Positions 1-11,198 of a stretch of DNA of 64,000 bases are shown here, piece by piece (within the stretch, counting starts at the first letter, position 1; every line of letters starts with the position of its first letter). The notes under the pieces were generated by a model, which was not told the origin of the DNA, ran no database searches, and saw nothing but the letters and a program-made list of their open reading frames with translations. The position numbers and the translations under genes were made by a program. Origin of the DNA: Rhineura floridana (lineage: Eukaryota > Chordata > Lepidosauria > Squamata > Rhineuridae); the NCBI RefSeq assembly GCF_030035675.1, contig NC_084495.1, positions 11,129,001 to 11,193,000 on the forward strand, written 5' to 3'.

Positions 1-79
1 GACCATTACGAAAGGTGAGCAGAGCACAATCTCTTTCCATGATGATCAGGGGGTGGGGAGAGAGACAGTTATGTTACAG

Positions 80-157
80 ATCAGTCCTAACCATGTTTAC
101 TCAGAAGGAAGTCTTATTCAATTCAATTCCCAAATAAGCAGGAGTTAGGATTGCCAT
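80..157. repeat. Short palindromic repeat (CAATCCTA / TACTCAGAAG type), weak copy
   Basis: The segment runs from CAGTCCTAACC through TTTACTCAGAAGGAAGTC to AGGAGTTAGGATTGCC, so its two ends are roughly complementary. The same pattern recurs near 3563-3655, 23840-23868 plus 24268-24330, 25563-25640 and 45290-45680. I read it as an old, small foldback element common in lizard DNA. The function is none known; the family name is not certain. Confidence 0.4.
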
Positions 158-254
158 TTTAGAGCAAATGCAGTGGAGTCATGTGCTTTTCAGAACTTCA
201 AGCAGGAGGTGGCAACCTGTGGTTCTCAGTCAAATTTTGGGTAGGTGACAAGGA

Positions 255-424
255 GGGGGAAAGAGAGAAAGACGTGAGAGAGAGAGAGAATGGGGGTGGC
301 AGAAAGTAAGAGAGACAGAGAAAGGGGTGACAGCAAGAGAGGTGTGCATGTGCGTGTGTGTGTGTGAGTGAGTGAGTGAGAGAGAGAGACAGAGAGACAG
401 AGAGACAGAGAGACAGAGAGAGAT
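255..424. repeat. GA-rich / GT simple-sequence tract
   Basis: Runs of GA, GAGACA and GT units make up this stretch. Minus-strand open frames across it read as Leu-Ser repeats and are products of the simple sequence, not genes. Confidence 0.9.
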
Positions 425-489
425 GGTTAGCATGTGGACCCAGACACATTACTCCTGATGTAATGTGACGCTTATCAGAAGAAAGGTTC

Positions 490-1300
490 TCCATTTGTGA
501 CTTAGGGCTCATCTACATAGGAGCATTTCTTCTTAGGAAATATACTTCTTCTACCTTCACTTTTCATTTGCATCGTCCACAGTTCCTGCTCAATGTTATC
601 TGTCAATCACTTTTTCCCATTCATACAAGCAGGCATTCCTCTGGGGAGGATTAGTCTCTCTGTTTCCTTGTGGTCCCGCCCTCTAATTATTATGGTTGCT
701 TGTCAACCGAGCATGCTCAGTTTGGTCTACCAGCTATACTAGGTTCCATTTTTTTAAAAAAAAACAGCCTGGAAGTGCAATTATTTGTGTTTTCACTGGT
801 ATGATACAGCTGAAATACAAATATTTGCTAGAGCAATGTTATGCTTTTGCACACAAGTTAGGGGGGAAAGAAAATAAAGGCACTTTTGCAGCAACATAAA
901 AAAGGCCAGCAGAATGGAGGAGAGTAGCTGGCAGTAGCTTGCCAGCCTACAGGAAATGAAATGCACGAAGGGAGGAGGAACGAGTGGGTGTGGAGAGTGG
1001 AATAATTGATACATATACCTAAAAGCATCAGAGCAAAGCATCTGCAAAGCACTAGAGAAAGCGAGTGAAGACTTTTCCCCCTTCCCTTTTCATGTTATCA
1101 GTGGATTGGGTTAGTTCTGATATACAGGGGGGAAACTGCACGATAGCTTCTGTTTGCCGGTAAAGTCATGTGAACCATGCAGATTTAAAGGAGATGTGAA
1201 TAGCACCAAACATACAGTAAACCACCACATAGCCCTTATATCCATCTGTGAAGACAGCCATCGGAAAGCAATCTTCTCCTCAACATTCTCAATCCTGTGG
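490..1300. other. No recognised feature
   Basis: Ordinary AT-rich sequence with short random open frames. No exon, RNA gene or familiar repeat was recognised. Confidence 0.5.
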
Positions 1301-1305
1301 CTATT

Positions 1306-1455
1306 TGTTATTTATTCTTATTTTTAAAAAATAATTATAACCCACCCTGTACCAAATTCATCTCAGGACAAGACGCATGAATACATTTAAAACAATTGAT
1401 CCATTCACAAAACAAAAGCAGACAGAACAATAAACAACAACCTGAAAACACAGAC
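1306..1455 (-). mobile_element. LINE 3' tail, probably L2-like, weak
   Basis: The segment opens with a T-rich stretch followed by AACCCACCCTG and then A-rich sequence, the layout of an L2-type 3' end read backwards. It is degraded, so the assignment is tentative. Confidence 0.35.
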
Positions 1456-1631
1456 CAGCCAAGTCGTATGATTACAGAGCACATTTGGCAGTTCATAAAT
1501 GCCTGAGAAAATAGCCAGATCTTAACCTGACACTGAAACTGAGCTAAAGGTGATGCCAGATAGAACTCAGAGGGGAGGGGAATTCAGAGTTGGGGCATGC
1601 TACAAAGGAAGCCCTCTCCTGCATCACCTAA

Positions 1632-1915
1632 TAAGAACATAAGAAGAGACCTGCTGGATCAGGCCAGTGGCCCATCTAGTCCAGCATCCCGGTCTCACAG
1701 TGGCCAGCCAGAAGCCTGAAAGCAGGACTTGAGCGCAACAGCAACTCTCTCCACTTGTGATTCCCAGCAGCTGGCATTTGGAGGCATACCTCCTCTAGCA
1801 ATGGAGGTAAAACATAGCCATCATGGCTAGTAGCCATTGATAGCTTTATCTTCCACGAATCGGGCTAATCCTCTTGTGAAGCCATCCAAGTTGGTGGCCG
1901 TCACTAATGGATAGC
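1632..1915 (-). mobile_element. CR1 LINE 3' end (old)
   Basis: Read on the minus strand this is a classic reptile CR1 3' end, finishing in CTTATGTTCTT. On the plus strand it begins AAGAACATAAGAAGAG and continues through CCCATCTAGTCCAGCATC, CTCACAGTGGCC and the 'tagtagccattgatag' block. Only the last part of the element is present (5' truncation), as is usual for CR1. No coding capacity remains. Confidence 0.75.
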
Positions 1916-2009
1916 TCCCAAAAGTGAGATGCTAAGAAGGGCTTCCCTGAAAGATCTCAATGCCCAGGCAGAACCACAATGAGAGAGGCACTCCATCAAG
2001 TATCTAGGT

Positions 2010-2480
2010 CACAGTTTGCCAACATGGTGCCCACAGGCATCAATGTGCCCACCAGCACCTCCTATGCCACCCACAAAAGGTCTTAGTAAATATCCCTTCA
2101 AAAATCCCCAGTACACAAGAGGCCGTTTGCTCTTCCTGCTCAGTCCCTCTTTGCACTAGTTTAGCTTCTCCCACATTGAACCCCCCCTTTAAACATGCCC
2201 AGGTTTCATTGGATATTAGGATTGGATGAGTAGAGAAGAGGTGCAAGGGCTTCTCGCTGGGAGCAATTCTCACAGTGGCTGATGTAGGTACCGTTTCCCC
2301 ATTAATGGGGTGACTAATGGGAGGCATGTCTGCATTATTTTGTAGACTCCTCTCCTCTCTTCTTCTGCCCTTGCAGATGGAGCAGCTGTTATGCTAAACC
2401 CACACAGCATCCAGTTGTGATATGCGACTCCCTCACAGCCGTGATTCTGTGATTGGTCCAAAAAGGTTGCCCAACCCTAG
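2010..2480. mobile_element. Non-autonomous hAT-like element (GCCAAC...GTGCCCAC family)
   Basis: It starts CAGTTTGCCAACATGGTGCC and ends GGTTGCCCAACCCTAG, giving imperfect inverted ends. Longer relatives lie at 38815-39465 and 47300-47545; they share the block around 'ttgctcttcctgctcac' and the 'gcagccattttgtg' tail. It has no coding capacity. Confidence 0.55.
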
Positions 2481-2487
2481 TCTAAGT

Positions 2488-2826
2488 CAGTGGTTCCCAA
2501 ACCTTTTCCCCCACAGACCACTTGAAAATTGCTGATTGTCTTGGCAGACCACTTAATGATTTTTTTTTCTGCCTGTTGTAGCAACTGTAATGCACTGTGC
2601 TAGACACAGTATGCTGTTTCATTGTATTTTGTTGCTTTTAAAATTTCTTGTGTTGTATCGTATGGCAGATTGCATTCTATAGAATTCAAATTGTAATTCA
2701 AGAAAATACAATATAAGAAATTAAAGAAGCAAAACAAATACAATTAAAAATCAATATGAACATTTAATGCAAACATGCTACGGAGCACCTGAATGAAGCT
2801 CACAGACCACAGTTTGGGAACCCCTG
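2488..2826. mobile_element. Non-autonomous hAT-like element (CAGTGGTTCCCAAAC family)
   Basis: The ends are CAGTGGTTCCCAAACC and TTTGGGAACCCCTG, good hAT-type inverted repeats starting with CAG. The flanking octamers GTCTAAGT and ACCTAGGT agree at 5 of 8 places, so a worn target duplication is possible. A related copy in the opposite orientation lies at 48456-48925. Confidence 0.65.
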
Positions 2827-3397
2827 ACCTAGGTTAATGCCTCCCCCCACCTCCAAATGTGGTATTAAAAAAAAATTCTGCATCCTAAAGGCACTAGAAA
2901 GGAAACACGCACCATTAGAGTCTTTTGGTACCTTCAAAGGCGAACCGATTTGTGACAGAACTTTTCATGGAGTAAACAATGGTGGGCAGTGTTCAACGTC
3001 GTGGGATATACTTCTTGTTTTAGAAAGCACACAGGATTGTGCCGAACAACTGCAGGTTTCGACTTTGTCTTATCTTTTAAAACATTTCAGCATAGAAAAT
3101 ATGCATGCCTGCTCCCCCAGCTGATAAGGGATTTGCTTTTACTTATACCGGGTTGAGCTGAAGCTTTGTGGGTAAACCAGGGAAAGCTTGTTATCAGATC
3201 TGCCTGTATGAGAGAACTCTGACACTGAAACAAATGGAAACAATTAAGGCATGTTGAAATCCAGACAATTACTGGTACACAATGCTGCACAACATGGCTA
3301 GGTTAACTAGTGATTCAAGCTGTGCAATCAAGAAGGCCTGGTGCCAATAGGCAGGAGATGGGTCCTTGAATGTGCTCTTCTGTCTGTTTTCCTGCAG

Positions 3398-3487
3398 GTA
3401 TCCTGACTCGCTTTGATACAGAAACAGTATCCAAGACTGAATTCAGAGAACTTCGCCATTTCAAGCAGATCACAAAGACCACCCTGA
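3398..3487 (+). CDS. Candidate internal exon of an unrecognised host gene (exon A)
   Basis: A pyrimidine-rich acceptor (CTGTCTGTTTTCCTGCAG) precedes 90 nt that end at a strong donor (CTGA|GTAAGA). Read from the third base, the frame is open and begins ILTRFDTETVSKTEFRELRH. The exon starts and ends in phase 1, and its length is a multiple of three. Joined to the segment at 7300-7385, the reading frame continues without a stop, with the split codon giving Ser. The composition is protein-like (charged, balanced) and unlike the repeats around it. I do not recognise the protein. It could be a conserved exon of a host gene on the plus strand, a dead exon, or chance; two compatible segments make chance less likely. 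Confidence 0.5.
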
Positions 3488-3562
3488 GTAAGACAAACTT
3501 ACTTTGATTTTTCACAAAAACTCTCATGCATACACACACACACATATATATACCACATACAG

Positions 3563-3655
3563 AGTCCAGTCCTATGCGTCTTCAGTCCGATGTAAGCCTT
3601 CCCTGATGTTAGTGGGATTTACTCTCAGTTAAGCATGCATAAAGTTGCATACTCA
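3563..3655. repeat. Short palindromic repeat (CAGTCCTA / TTTACTCTCAG type)
   Basis: It has the same layout as the copy near 80-157: CAGTCCTATGCGTC, a centre around GTGGGATTTACTCTCAG, then a reverse-like end. It is a worn foldback repeat. Confidence 0.4.
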
Positions 3656-3777
3656 GTCTACTTGCTGGATTAAATGTGCCATTATCCCCGAGACGTTTGG
3701 ATTTGATAACTGTATAAAACAAAATTGTCAAAATCAAGCACATTAAACAAATCAGCTTATCTTACCAATGTGATTAT

Positions 3778-4222
3778 TAGGGATGGAAGGATATGTCAAT
3801 TTTGGTTCCCTCAGTTTCTCATTTTTCCAATCTGAAATTCTGTTCTCAACATTTCTGTAGCAATTTGTGAATTTTTGCTTTAAAAAAATCCTCATGAAAA
3901 TTCTCCAGCATGTCAGTGCAAATTTCTCCTACTCCGTTTTTGTAGGCAGTTTTGACTAATGTACACAGTTTTGCAAGCAAATCCTCCTAACATAATACAT
4001 TTTTGCATGATATTTTCCCTATTATATTCACTTTATGCACAGTATCCCCTAATATTATTCATTTTCATAAACATTGTTTGGTTGGAGAACTTCATGGCAA
4101 AGTTTGGATAAGCGTGGATTTCAAAGGATGGCTGTGGTTTGGTTCTCAGATTGTTTCAGAAAGTGCGAATTTGATAAATTCGGCTCTAAATGCGAACCAA
4201 ATCAAATTTCTCCCCAACCCTA
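3778..4222 (+). mobile_element. Non-autonomous hAT-like element, TAGGGATGG family, copy 1
   Basis: It starts TAGGGATGGAAGGAT and ends CTCCCCAACCCTA. The octamers outside are GTGATTAT and GTCATGAT (6 of 8 match), as expected for an old hAT target duplication. Internal sequence (TTCTCATTTTTCCAATCTGA, CCTCATGAAAATTCT, a TAAATGCGAACC block near the end) is shared with copies at 20063-20491, 43048-43489, 51645-52090 (+), and 16866-17233, 23869-24267 (-). It has no open frame of note. Confidence 0.75.
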
Positions 4223-4229
4223 GTCATGA

Positions 4230-5560
4230 TACAGGGTGCCTCTATACCGTCGCTATCTTGTGGGAGGAATTCAAGCATATACCAGAAGTTTAGGTTTGTG
4301 CAGTTAAGGGCTCTGTCACCCTAGTGCAACAAATCCAATTTTCAAAATAATCAGACTTTTTGTGGTTTGGAAAGCAGTGGAGACAATGCTTTGAAAAGTG
4401 TAGGATGACTAATGGGAAGATGTATGAACACCCTGCAAGCAAATCAGGATGAATGCAGAACAAATGCTCATTGTCATATAACTAGCCCAAAAACAAATGA
4501 GAACAAATGCCCAATAAAGATGAGATTTTAATCTAACTTCCATATAAAACCTGTGCAAGGAAATCAGCATGAATGATCAAAACAAAGATTGTTTGGAGGG
4601 TTCCACAGTCTGACCATACCAAGAAAATTCCAGAGCTGCAACTTTGCAGCATATTCTGATCTTCATTTCATTAGTGTGAATCAAGGGGTTGTTTACATGA
4701 TCAGTTATCCTAGACAAACAATCCCTTGATTCTTTTCAGCCTCTGATTTGTTTACATGTGCACTGAGTGAGTCAAAATCTGATGAAGTCTACTGCGAGTC
4801 AAGAACCACTGGCAAAATGATTAAAATGATCTTAACCCATCTCTTTTTAATTCCTGGAATTTCTGATATGTAGAAAGTGGGTGGAATACACTTTTCCCTA
4901 GAGCCAAATGGTAATCTGACCAGAAATAGTCAGCAAGGATTAAAACACCCAAGAATTCCTTGTCTGTGCTGCCAGACACCTTTGCTCTCAAATTGCAGTC
5001 TCTGGATTTTTTACGGTGTAAAGAAAACTTTAGAGGTATCTGAACAGATTCCACTAAATGATCATGATATAAAAAGGAAACCATTTGCCTCTGTCCAGGA
5101 GCAGACAGCGTGGTGAAGCTGCACCGCTCACCTGGCCTCCCTCTGGTTGCGTTGCTGCAGCATAGCAAGATGGAGAGGGGGAAGGGCAAGGTGACAGTGA
5201 GGTCACCGAGGTGCAAATGCACCCAAAGGAGCCACAAGATAGGCACCTCACTGTCTGTGCATTGCTTCATATGTTTCCACAGTTAGGAAGCTTTTTAGGA
5301 AGAAATAAACAGCAAACTGTCATCATTCCCTCTTTTTCTGGTGTTCAGGCTATGAGTGTCCTTGCACCTGTTGCCAAAACTGTGCCACACTTGCACAACA
5401 AGGAAATAGGGCCAATCAGAGGAGGGACCAGGTGAGCCATTTGGCCTGAGGCCTCAAGCTCAAACGAGTCCTCAGATTTGCACACTTATAATTTTTTTGG
5501 CATTTGATCAGTTTTGCAGTTTGCTTTTATGTGCATCGGCCCAAAATGTGGCACACTCTC
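4230..5560. other. No recognised feature
   Basis: I found no clear exon or repeat. The 149-codon minus-strand open frame at 4821-5270 has no familiar motif and odd composition, so I treat it as chance. Confidence 0.45.
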
Positions 5561-5569
5561 TCCACTCAG

Positions 5570-5700
5570 AGATGCACATTTAAGCAAATAAGAGACTTTT
5601 TGTTTTGTTAACTGATATAGATTTTTATTGCTCGTTGTTTGCTGCCTGGGGCTCCTTTGAGGGGGGGGGAGATATAAATTTAATAAATAAATAAATAGAT
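5570..5700 (+). mobile_element. L2-like LINE 3' tail fragment
   Basis: The sequence TGCTGCCTGGGGCTCC, then a G-run, GATATAAATTTAATAAATAAATAAATAG, matches the end shared by L2 copies at 38660-38732 and 53040-53124 (stem-like GCC...GGGC followed by an AATA-type tail). Only the tail remains. Confidence 0.45.
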
Positions 5701-5936
5701 TCCTCATATTCAAGAGTTTAAAATGTTCATAAACATTAATAAATGTGTCGGTTCTGATGGCACGAGATTAGACCATGACAAACTGTGATGAAGAAGTGAT
5801 AAAAAACCACCACAACTAGGAGCTGGTGCTGGATCAAGTGTGTGTTGCTTTTTAAAAAAATGTTGCTATCACCTGGGGCCTGAAAAGCTGAAAGTGGCCC
5901 AGGTGTCTCTGGATCACTGAGGGCGTCTGCTTAGAG

Positions 5937-6074
5937 CACCCTTTCCCAACCAGTGTGCCTCCAGATGTTGTTGGACCACAACTCCCATCAGCCTCAGCCA
6001 GCATTGCCAATGGTCAGGAAAGATGGGAATTGTGGTCCAACAACAGCTGGAGGCACACTGGTTGGGAAAGGCTA
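5937..6074. mobile_element. Palindromic hAT-like MITE (ACAACTCCCATCA family)
   Basis: The 138-bp element is an almost complete inverted repeat: CCTTTCCCAACCAGTGTGCC at one end and its complement at the other, with CACAACTCCCATCAG near the centre. An exact 8-bp duplication, GCTTAGAG, flanks it at 5929-5936 and 6075-6082. That duplication length is typical of hAT transposons. Other members: 11351-11480, 15036-15166, 15443-15582, 28414-28550, 34603-34727, 47607-47740 and 53396-53511. Confidence 0.85.
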
Positions 6075-6354
6075 GCTTAGAGACATGGAACGCTGACCAA
6101 GTATTGGTCAGGGGTGACGATGGTGAACCAGTGGAGAATGTGGAAGGGAAGGGAGTGGCTGGAATTCTGAACAGAAAGCTCTCCACATTGCAGCATTGTC
6201 TTGCAGGTCCCACTCACAAGGCTCATATAACCCATGAGGAAGTTCTCCTCCAACAGCCCCACTGATGTGGCTGCAGATAAAAGAAGGCCCTAATGGACTG
6301 CGCCCCATGTCTTCCCAGTTCATTTAAAGCAGGGGTGGGGTCAGATACACATAA

Positions 6355-6555
6355 AAAATGGAAATGGACTGCCTTCAAGTGGATCCCGGCTTATGGCGAC
6401 CCCATGAGTAGGGATTTCATGGGAAGCAGTATTCAGAGGGGGTTTACCATTGCCTCCCTCTGAGGCTAGTCCTCCCCAGCTGGCTAGGGCCTGCTCAGCT
6501 TGCCACAGCTGCACAAGCCAGCCCCTTCCTTGTCCTTGTTGCAAGAGGAAATGTA
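6355..6555 (-). mobile_element. SINE with BovB-type tail (Squam/Sauria type)
   Basis: Read on the minus strand, the 3' part has GAGGCAATGGTAAACC, CATGAAATCCCTACTC, GGGGTCGCCATAAGCC and ends CTTGAAGGCAGTCCATTTCC. This is the body and BovB-derived tail seen in the clearer copy at 22911-23127. The head is not tRNA-like in an obvious way, so it may be a different SINE head on the same tail. Confidence 0.6.
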
Positions 6556-6559
6556 TCAT

Positions 6560-6790
6560 CAAAAACAGAGGGTGTGGATTTACATAAAATGTACATATGC
6601 TTAATTTACATGTACCAATGCAAATTTAGAAATAATAAAATAATAATAACTACAATTTAAACAGAAATAAAATACATCTCACCATAGTGGGGATTGGGAA
6701 AACTGTGACCTGGTGACCTGTGTGCCTCCTCAGTCTGTTCTTCTGGTGCCAGCAACTTCAAGGCCCAGCTTGCTCTCCCTTCTGAGTGTT
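6560..6790. other. No recognised feature
   Basis: AT-rich sequence without identified repeats or exons. Confidence 0.4.
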
Positions 6791-6794
6791 TTCT

Positions 6795-6912
6795 GTCTTT
6801 AAACCAGACATGTTAAAGGTGCTGAGAGTTGTTAGTAGACCTCTGTTCCCATAGATTCTTATAGAACTACAACTCCCAGAGTTCCCTGGGAAGTGGGATT
6901 GACTGTTAAGCC
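6795..6912. mobile_element. Partial foldback MITE (TTCCCTGGGAA / CAACTCCCAG family)
   Basis: The stretch contains GGTGCTGAGAGTTGTTAG and AACTCCCAGAGTTCCCTGGG, as in the fuller copies at 11728-12062, 33765-34050 and 45715-46052. Only part of the element is preserved. Confidence 0.5.
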
Positions 6913-6929
6913 ACTCATGGATTTTAGCT

Positions 6930-7299
6930 CATTTGAAAGATTTTATTGTACTTCTATAAACCTTGTCGTTCCCCTGAGCATGCCACTACCTACCCTTTGG
7001 TTCTCAGTGGCCCTATTTTGGCTTCATTTCTATCAGCACTTGCCATGTGAGTTTGCTAGTAGAAAGATTGATGGCCCCTTCACACATGCAGGTCATCACT
7101 GCTGCGCCTGTGTAAACCAGCAAGGCCCAAATGTTTTTGGAATGACAATTCTCTTGGGGAAGACATGAATGTATGGACTCTTGTCATCATTCTTGGAATC
7201 CAGATGTGCTTGCCAATGATTCCTAGTGCCCCTGTGCTTTTAACTGGTATCTCTGCTTTGAAGTGGTGTGGAATATTGTTTTGTTTTGTTTTGTTTTAG
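6930..7299. other. Intron-like sequence before candidate exon B
   Basis: Nothing is recognised here except the T-rich run (TTTTG repeats) that forms the acceptor tract just before 7300. Confidence 0.4.
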
Positions 7300-7385
7300 G
7301 CCAGTGGAAAATATTCAGTGAGGGAGAAGCTCAGATAAGCCAAATGTGTGAACGCCGAGTGTGCAGGACTGAGCTGGAAGATCTG
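7300..7385 (+). CDS. Candidate internal exon of an unrecognised host gene (exon B)
   Basis: The acceptor is a long T-rich tract ending TTTTAG. The 86-nt segment ends CTG|GTAAAG, a good donor. It begins with the last two bases of a codon, which fits the phase-1 end of the candidate exon at 3398-3487 and gives Ser at the junction. The open frame then begins [20 protein letters not shown] and continues with a second Cys and an acidic stretch ending in Glu-Asp-Leu, in phase 0. Two Cys residues five apart could be structural. The other two frames have stops. I do not recognise the family. No following phase-0 exon was found with confidence in the window. Confidence 0.5.
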
Positions 7386-7389
7386 GTAA

Positions 7390-8100
7390 AGGTTTTGTAT
7401 CTCGAGAAGAATGAAAAGGACCACTGTTAGGAGCAAAATGCAAGAAAACCAACGAAGGCGTGGTTCTGCAGCTGGACTGCGGGCTTATTCAGCTTGTTCT
7501 AAAAGCCCTAAAAGCCAAATTTGTAATGCAAGTCAATATTCATCTCATGCCCGATGTAACTTGCTGCTTTGTGTATACATCTGCCTCAGGCCTTTCAAAA
7601 TCTCTCCGAAAGTGGCTCTGTGTTACTGGCAGGAGACAAAAGGAGGGTTTCACTTCATCCAAAGGAGTTACGGCTTGACTGGTTTAGGGGGAGGTTAAAT
7701 TTGGCAAGCTTAATGATCAGGAGAAGGCAAAGACAGTGTTCTAGATGCAAATCTTGAAATGATTCAGCTGTCATCATTTTTTCCTCCTAGCTTGAAAAAA
7801 ACACACAAGGACAATTATATTGGAGAATCTGAAACATAAAACTAAATTTCAAAGTGCAAAGCACCTTCGACTTTTAAAGCAAAGCCCCCAGGGCACATGT
7901 TCAAATGTATGATATTGCCTTGATGCAGGTTGTTTGGTTTTGGTTTTTTTTTTCTTATGAGCAAAGGAGCTTCAGGGTGGGGGAGCAGGAGAAGAGCAGG
8001 CAGGGAGCTTAAGCCTCATAAACACACATATGGAGCCCCTGGGAGAGAGGAGGTGACATTGAGTAGAAAGAGCTGGAGATGGAAGAGTTAAGCCAGGGCA
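7390..8100. other. No recognised feature
   Basis: The open frames here (7411-7757) overlap each other in different frames and show no motif. I read the stretch as intron or intergenic sequence. Confidence 0.4.
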
Positions 8101-8104
8101 AGGA

Positions 8105-8600
8105 AGCCTTTTTTTCATCTGGAGGGTCGCATTCCCTCATGGACAAACTTCCAGAGGCTATATGCCAGTGATGGATAGGGTAAGGGATGTGACTCTTAAT
8201 TTTTGTAGAGAAGGCTGCTGTCCAACCCCACTAGTTTCCACATCTGCAATTCTTCATCCAGGTGAGCAAGAGGCAGTTTTACACTTCGAGGACCCATTCC
8301 AGCCAGCCAAAAGAACTGTAGGAGAATATAGAGCAGGGTCAGTGAGAAGGTGTGGTCTAGGGAGATATTTCCTAGGGAGAGTCCTGAGGGCCAGATAGAG
8401 ATGCTTGGAGGGCCGTATTTGGCCTCCAGGCCTGAGGTTCTCCAACTGTGGGATAAGCACTCCCTCTCCCTCCCTCTGCTTCTCCGGGAGGGGGTGTGGC
8501 CTTAGGAGACGCTCCCTGGAGAGGTCCCAAGGGCCAGATAGCGAGGCTTGGAGGGCCGTATTTGGTCTCCAACCCTGAGGTTTCCTGCCCATGGCTTAAG
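8105..8600. repeat. hAT-like element remnants with a local duplication
   Basis: The phrases GAGGGCCAGATAGAG...GGAGGGCCGTATTTGG...CCTGAGGTT occur at about 8378-8435 and again at about 8520-8582, roughly 140 bp apart. A similar phrase occurs at 27385-27430. It appears to be the end of a small transposon family, partly repeated in tandem here. Confidence 0.5.
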
Positions 8601-10245
8601 CATGCCCTCTCCCTTCCTCCTTGTCTCCACTCTTAACTGGCACAGGGTTATTGTTACATGCCTTTGCAGGTTGCCCATTAACTGTCGAAATAGCACAGAT
8701 TACTCTATTTTTCTAAATTGAGGGAAAGATTCATTTTTAAATGGCTTTCACTTCTCTGCGCCTCCAGCACGTCCCAGGAATAAAATGTGAAAAGCCAGCT
8801 AAAGCTAGAGCGAAGCTGCATTCCTGTGGTCCCTTACAGCACGCATCTGGGCTACTAGGCAGCCTCTGTAAAGTCACAAACAAAAGGAAACAAGCGCTTT
8901 TCAGGGGCAAGAAAGATGCAGTAGGTCTAGATTGTATGTGGACCAGGTAGAAAAACTGGTTCTCCATTGATTCTAGAACACAATGCTGTCTGTGTGCAGC
9001 CTTACTTTAAAAAATTATTTCACGCAATACACCATCCGCTTTTGCTCTTACCCATTCCTGCAGAGGCTCATGAACAGTTTAATTTCCAAGCTGGTTTCAT
9101 TCCAAAAGATAAAAGCTCATGGCAGATTGATTCTGCCTTACCCCACAAGGGGTCCATTTGAAAACATGTAAGCGGTCCCAACAATTGGAGGGGGGGGGCT
9201 GTCCACACCTGCCCAATGACATTGTGGGTGGGTGTATGCCAAGACTGCAAGGGGAGGGTTTTCAAACACATATCAAGTAACCATACTCACCCGTTTGGAC
9301 AGCAGGATCTACAATCAATCTGGATTGACAGCAGCATGTTGAGGAGGAGCATGAACAATTCCATATTGAGAAAAATGACACTTTTGTGCTACAAATGAAT
9401 AAGTGAGTATGCAGCCTCAATAACAGGTGCAGGGGCCTGATCCACATCAGGAACCTAGCAGGAGGGGGAGCTTTAACACTTTATACCTGCTGCAGCCCCA
9501 CTCTAGATTGGGGGCTCTATGCCCACAATTTGCATACAACTCCCATTTATTCCAATGGAAGCTTTCCTCCCTATTCATAGATTGGGTGTGGGGGCCGAAT
9601 TCAGGTTGGGACTGCAATGGGAAGCAAAGAGTTAAAGCGAGGCTGTGCGCAGTGTCCCCTTTCTTCCCCATGGCTCCAGTCTGGGGAGGGTTGACCCAGG
9701 GGCCACTCCCCCTGCCTCATAACCAGTTCTGAATAAGTTCAGGGGTGGAGGTAAATTTTAATTAGGGTGAGAGAAAAAAACCTAATTAAGCATATGGCTG
9801 GGAGGGGGGCAGACATTGTGTCTCCTTCCCCCCCCCTCCCAATCAAGAGCAAGGATCAGTTTTGCATGGTGCCGCTTTGCAAGCTGCTTTTCCAAAGGTT
9901 CACAGCCTCCACTCATCCGCTGTTGAGCAGAGACACTGACCCTGTGCACTGCTGCGTTGCAAATGACTTTCCTTCAGGAAAGCTGCTGGCAAACTGGCAT
10001 CCACACCCTGCAGGATTGCTGCCTCTGCTCATCAGCATAACAATTCGAGGCTGTCCCGTCCTGACATGGCCAAGGCCCCCAAACACCTGAATGGGCCCAA
10101 TGTAGCTCAATCTGTGCACCAGATGCACAGATAAGTTGAAGCTCCCCTTATGCCCCCACAAGGTTCCCAATAGGGTCCCCCACATACGCATCCCTGCTAT
10201 TTAGTCTATAAAAGCCATCTGTGCAATTGCTAAGTAGTAACATTA
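8600..10245. other. No recognised feature
   Basis: There are several G-runs and C-runs and random open frames up to 107 codons. No confident repeat or gene was found. Confidence 0.4.
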
Positions 10246-10249
10246 AAGA

Positions 10250-10919
10250 CCCTTCCAGACATGCCACTTATAACTGTTCCGTTTCCCCCCCCCCCCGGGG
10301 TTTTCTGCATGCTTCCACATGATGGTATCATTCCACTACTGTTTGGGACTGTTTCAGTCATCCATCTGCTTTTTTTCTATCATAAAAAAATCTGACATTT
10401 GTGAACGATCCGGTACGGTTCTGCGATATTTGTATTGTGTAGAAGGTGTTTTGCACCATTCCCTGCTTGTATGTGTAGCAACTTCTGTTCTGCACCTTTC
10501 CCCCATCTTTTTCAACAGGAGGCCTATCATTGTGGTCTTTTAAATGGGTAGATTGTTCACACTGACACAGAGAACTCAAGGAGTTCCTGCTGTCTATATT
10601 CCTAATCTTCCATAGGATCAAAATTCCAGAATACCCCCCCCAAAAAAACCTGAAAGGGCTATTGGTAACTTGTGTTCATGCTCATAATTCTGATATTTAC
10701 TGGTTGGTCAGGAGAGAATGGAAGTGTGATGACAGGCACAGAACCTTTCTCAGTGTGAAACCAGCCTGTCATCAGTGCAGATGGAAGAAAGTGCAATTAT
10801 CCTTCAAAAAACAGTGACATGCAACAAGAGGTGTGGACAGTGCACTACAATTCTTTTTTTAAAAAAAATTAATAATCAGAACAGCAGCTATTGCACTATC
10901 AACAATATGTCTAGAAGGG
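10250..10919. mobile_element. Possible non-autonomous DNA transposon, CCCTTCCAGACAT ends
   Basis: The left end reads CCCTTCCAGACATG and the right end ATATGTCTAGAAGGG, a 13-bp imperfect inverted repeat 670 bp apart. I see no clear target duplication, so the boundaries are tentative. Confidence 0.45.
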
Positions 10920-11198
10920 CCCCTAGTTTGTCCTGAAGAAAACGTCATTTGCTGCAGGAAGCCAGACTACATTGCCACCTATCATTTTAACTATGCCATA
11001 TCCAGCTTCATGAATTCAGCTGTATTGACGTGTTCACTGTGATACCATTTGTACATATCTTTCTGAGCAATCTCCCTGCTGTCAACTTCTGTCCATAGTT
11101 TGATCCCATGTGAATGGTGGCCATTTTGGCTCGATTCATTTGCAGCATACCAATAAGGGAGACATCTCCCACACGAAGGACAAAAGTGACACACCGCA

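Noticed and set aside
198-512. Leu/Ser-rich minus-strand open frames
   Set aside because: They translate the GA/GT simple repeat and have no other support.
4821-5270. 149-codon minus-strand open frame
   Set aside because: No motif, no splice or promoter context, overlapped by frames on both strands; likely chance.
9427-9732. 101-codon plus-strand frame
   Set aside because: No motif, and open frames exist on the opposite strand over the same bases.
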